From Kudoa neothunni (Eukaryota > Cnidaria), in the NCBI GenBank assembly GCA_964304625.1, contig OZ199838.1:6262001-6326000 (forward strand): a stretch of DNA of 64,000 nucleotides, read 5' to 3'. Of this stretch, positions 61,490 to 64,000 are shown one piece after another. Below the pieces are notes generated by a model. It did no database searches. It saw only the letters and a list, made by a program, of their open reading frames with translations, and was not told the origin of the DNA. How positions within the stretch are numbered: position 1 is the stretch's first letter; each line of letters starts with the position of its first letter. The position numbers and the translations under genes are program-made.

Positions 61490-62379
61490 ACCAATTCCAC
61501 GACATTTCAATTTAATGGTTTACTAACTTTCACTGGTGTGCGAGATATTTCCTTGACTTTCTTTGTGTACATATACCTGCCAAGTGATTGATGTATTTGG
61601 GTGCTACGTATTGTCAACTTCATTCCCACAAACCACTACCACTCGGTGTCATCGCGTCTTATTCGAACACAATAATAACTGTGTTTTATTACTTTTTCAC
61701 ATCAAATTAAAATTTTTCTATGGCTACTATGTTTTGCTATTCGAACAAGTTTAATGAATTTACATAACTGTTTTAAGTAGATGCGAAATTCCACTGATCG
61801 GCATTCCATGGATTTTGGATATATTTTTTTAATACATACCTATGGAAGTCCTCATTATTTTTGTCATACTGGTAGTCATGCGAGTTTAATTCTTATTTAT
61901 TTAAAGGAACTATTTAAACTTCCTATTTTAGCTAATTACGAGCTTAAACAAATGCATAATGTTGATAGAGTTGTCTTGGGGTGATGCCTCACCCCCAAAA
62001 CAATAAACAAAATCGCTAAGCAACTGTCATTTTAAACAAAAAATATGAACTCATCTCACATGAAACTACAACAAAGTCAGGGAAACTGTTTCTATTTTAT
62101 TTCGATTATAACACCTAATGATATTCTTGAGATAATTCATAACATAAAATTTAATAAAACCCTCAAAATCTAGATATTCTGAATTATATAACAAATATAT
62201 CTCTGACTATGTAATTATATTGGGTATTTAACAATAATAAAAATTATGAAGATGAAATCCTCATTAAGCCCATAGATTTTTGGATCTTATTGTCATTTCA
62301 TCCTCATTAAAAAAATAAATAAGCATACTCATCAAATTATATATTCTACAGCGTATTACTTTCAATAAAAATATTTTTT
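61490..62379. other. No gene; FOXJ1 3' region
   Basis: Presumed 3' UTR and spacer. The plus-strand frames at 61563-61754 and 61781-61984 have no domain. Confidence 0.4.
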
Positions 62380-62545
62380 TGTCTTTAGAACAAAATATTT
62401 GTAAGTTCTGTTATATGAGCTAAATAATGCTTAAGAAATTTTTTTGCAAATAATAAACCTACCTCTAAAAAAATAAATCTTAATGCGCCTTATTTATTCA
62501 AAAATAAATACAAGGCCTATCTTATATTCGAGGAAACATGCTAAC
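62380..62545. repeat. Dispersed repeat family 3, copy 2
   Basis: Partner of 24040-24235; shares AGTTCTGTTATATGAGCTAA and a later CAAGGCCTATCTTATATTCG block. Lies between the convergent FOXJ1 and UPF1-like genes. Confidence 0.45.
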
Positions 62546-62706
62546 TATTTTATTAATTTTTGTAAGAACAGTTAATTTGATTCATATTATTCGTCATCGG
62601 AAAAAAGACAAAATATTACTCATAAATAATTCCTTTGAATAAATCTTTATCAAAATATATAGGAAAGGTCGCTACAAAAAACTATAAATATCTATAGTAC
62701 AAATAT

Positions 62707-63993
62707 CTATAATTGTTCAGGGAGAGCCGAGTGGCTGGCTGCAGAGACTGCAGCCAAAGGCTCGATCATCACATTGATACTTTGAAGATATTCAATGTAA
62801 GGCTTCCACGCAGATGACTAAACCAAACGAGGATCATTAATTAAAATTAAATGGAGTAAATTCTCCAAAATATACATAATACAACATCCGAGGGTTTGCC
62901 ACAATGAACACACCATATCTATTAGACCAACTTTTATTATTTCTCACCAAAACAAACAATGGTTACTTGGCGCGAGTTATAGCTACGTTCAATTGTTTGA
63001 CATCATTGACAAAACCAATATTCTAAGAGTGAAATAACAATCAACAAAACTCTCACATTACAATACAATACATAGTCTTGGTTTGATCGAACACATGATA
63101 TAATTATATAATCTTTCTCTCTTCCTTGAAATCCATTCACATTATAAACCTCCAATTCCTACAATAAAAACACGTCGGTACTGAGAATTCGATATTACCA
63201 ACAATTGTTCGCTACCTTTAGAATACTTCTAAAATGGTCGTTTTTGTTGTGTATGTGTTTAATGATACAATCTCTTTGAGAGTTGTAAGGAGTAATAATT
63301 CCAATATTTGAAGCAGAAATTCCTTTGCTCAAAAGTGTTTCGAGAATGACTAACAACTTTTCAACTTCCTCCCTTACAAAAAATCCATCAACTGAAAACA
63401 ACTACACACACTTACAGATTGTAGTACGACGTCGAATGAGGCGGAAGACTCTCTTGACCATACACCGAATAGAACGCGATTGGATAGTTTTTGTTGGGCC
63501 AATCGATGAGACTGGTTTCAAATTGGGTTTTGAAATGAGAACGTAACGTAGGATTAAGTCTGAGTTTATTTTTGTAAAATTGTTTGGAAACATATTCAGT
63601 TAGAGCTGAATGCATTCGAAATTGCTCTTCGAGCAAAATAGAGGGGAACTTTGTGTTCAGTAGACGCTCAAATAATGACACTTGAAGAATTCTGTCCGAT
63701 GTTTATTATAGTAGAATGTAAATTTAAATTATACAAGAGTTACTTTTTCATGTCCGTCACGCGTAAAATAGGACCAAGCTGGTTTTCATCGCCAACTAAT
63801 ACTATCTATATATGGAATGATTCCAAATTTTTAGCTTTACTAGAAATACTTTATTTCTAGTCAGCACCAATGGAATAACAGCTTCCAACTCAATCATCTG
63901 AGCCGCTTCGTCAATAATAACACAGTCAAATTCCATAGAACTTAGTATGCGAGTGCTGGCCATTGCACAAGTACAACATATCACGTCAGCATT
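62707..63993 (-). CDS. UPF1: UPF1-type RNA helicase, 5' part beyond the window
   Basis: UPF1 is the ATP-driven SF1 helicase of nonsense-mediated decay. Exons 63993-63850 and from 63805 join in phase; the gene starts beyond the right edge. Motifs in order: ADVICCTC, DCVIIDEAAQ (motif II), VLVGDENQLGPIL (III), SLFERLL, LLEEQFRMHSAL (IV), GQESLPPHSTSYYN, IGIITPYNSQR, NGFQGREKDYIIISCVRSN (V) and LNVAITRAKYGVFIVANPRM (VI). The last exon reads SSAWKPYIEYLQ and stops at 62707. The long SQ-rich tail of vertebrate UPF1 is missing. DEAAQ rather than DESTQ leaves some room for another UPF1-like helicase, but the block around SLFERL and TSYYN favours UPF1. Confidence 0.82.
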
Positions 63994-64000
63994 CTAACCG

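Noticed and set aside
62715-62765. tRNA-like or SINE-like stretch (GCCGAGTGGCTGG ... GGCTCGATC)
   Set aside because: It is the antisense of the last UPF1 exon (in-phase reading ...IEPLAAVSAASHSALPEQL) and does not fold as a tRNA.

Overview
The window is AT-rich eukaryotic DNA from a small-genome animal. Eight conserved animal genes can be read from their exons: SRRM1, U2AF1, a NICE-3/C1orf43 gene with a diverged tandem copy, INTS14, UBA3, EIF3D, FOXJ1 and a UPF1-type helicase cut by the right edge. An orphan coiled-coil gene is also present. The introns I could place are about 26 to 99 nt long and AT-rich, with ordinary GT..AG ends. FOXJ1, the regulator of motile cilia, suggests a ciliated animal. 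With the tiny introns and AT bias this makes an orthonectid or dicyemid mesozoan more likely than a myxozoan, which has no cilia. That placement is inference.

Layout. 1-5 kb holds transposon debris: a hAT relic, an old broken Ty3/gypsy copy cut by a hAT insertion, and a tRNA-derived SINE. 5-10 kb is gene-empty. 10.1-16.2 kb carries two splicing-factor genes on the minus strand, SRRM1 (SRm160) and U2AF1 (U2AF35). 20.0-22.0 kb has the NICE-3 tandem pair. 22.6-25.0 kb is repeats. 25.4-27.2 kb is INTS14 (533 aa). 28.2-34.9 kb is a mobile-element cluster bounded by a roughly 240-bp inverted repeat: a whole-looking Ty3/gypsy retrotransposon with identical 78-bp LTRs, and next to it a Merlin DNA transposon with an open transposase frame and a perfect 8-bp target duplication.

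35.0-36.6 kb is UBA3 (NEDD8 E1 catalytic subunit), which seems to lack its C-terminal E2-binding domain. The coiled-coil gene lies at 37.5-38.4 kb, hAT and Merlin relics at 38.9-42.1 kb, and EIF3D at 42.6-45.0 kb. From 45.7 to 57.3 kb there is a dense transposon nest: three piggyBac elements, one of them inserted in a pogo element, a mariner MITE inside another, and hAT MITEs. FOXJ1 (59.2-61.5 kb, plus) converges on the UPF1-like gene (62.7 kb to the edge, minus).

The genes are a scattered housekeeping set (splicing, Integrator, translation, neddylation, RNA surveillance) plus one ciliogenesis regulator; nothing looks like an operon. Exon limits were inferred by eye from GT/AG sites, reading phase and remembered family sequences. 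They have not been tested against transcripts.
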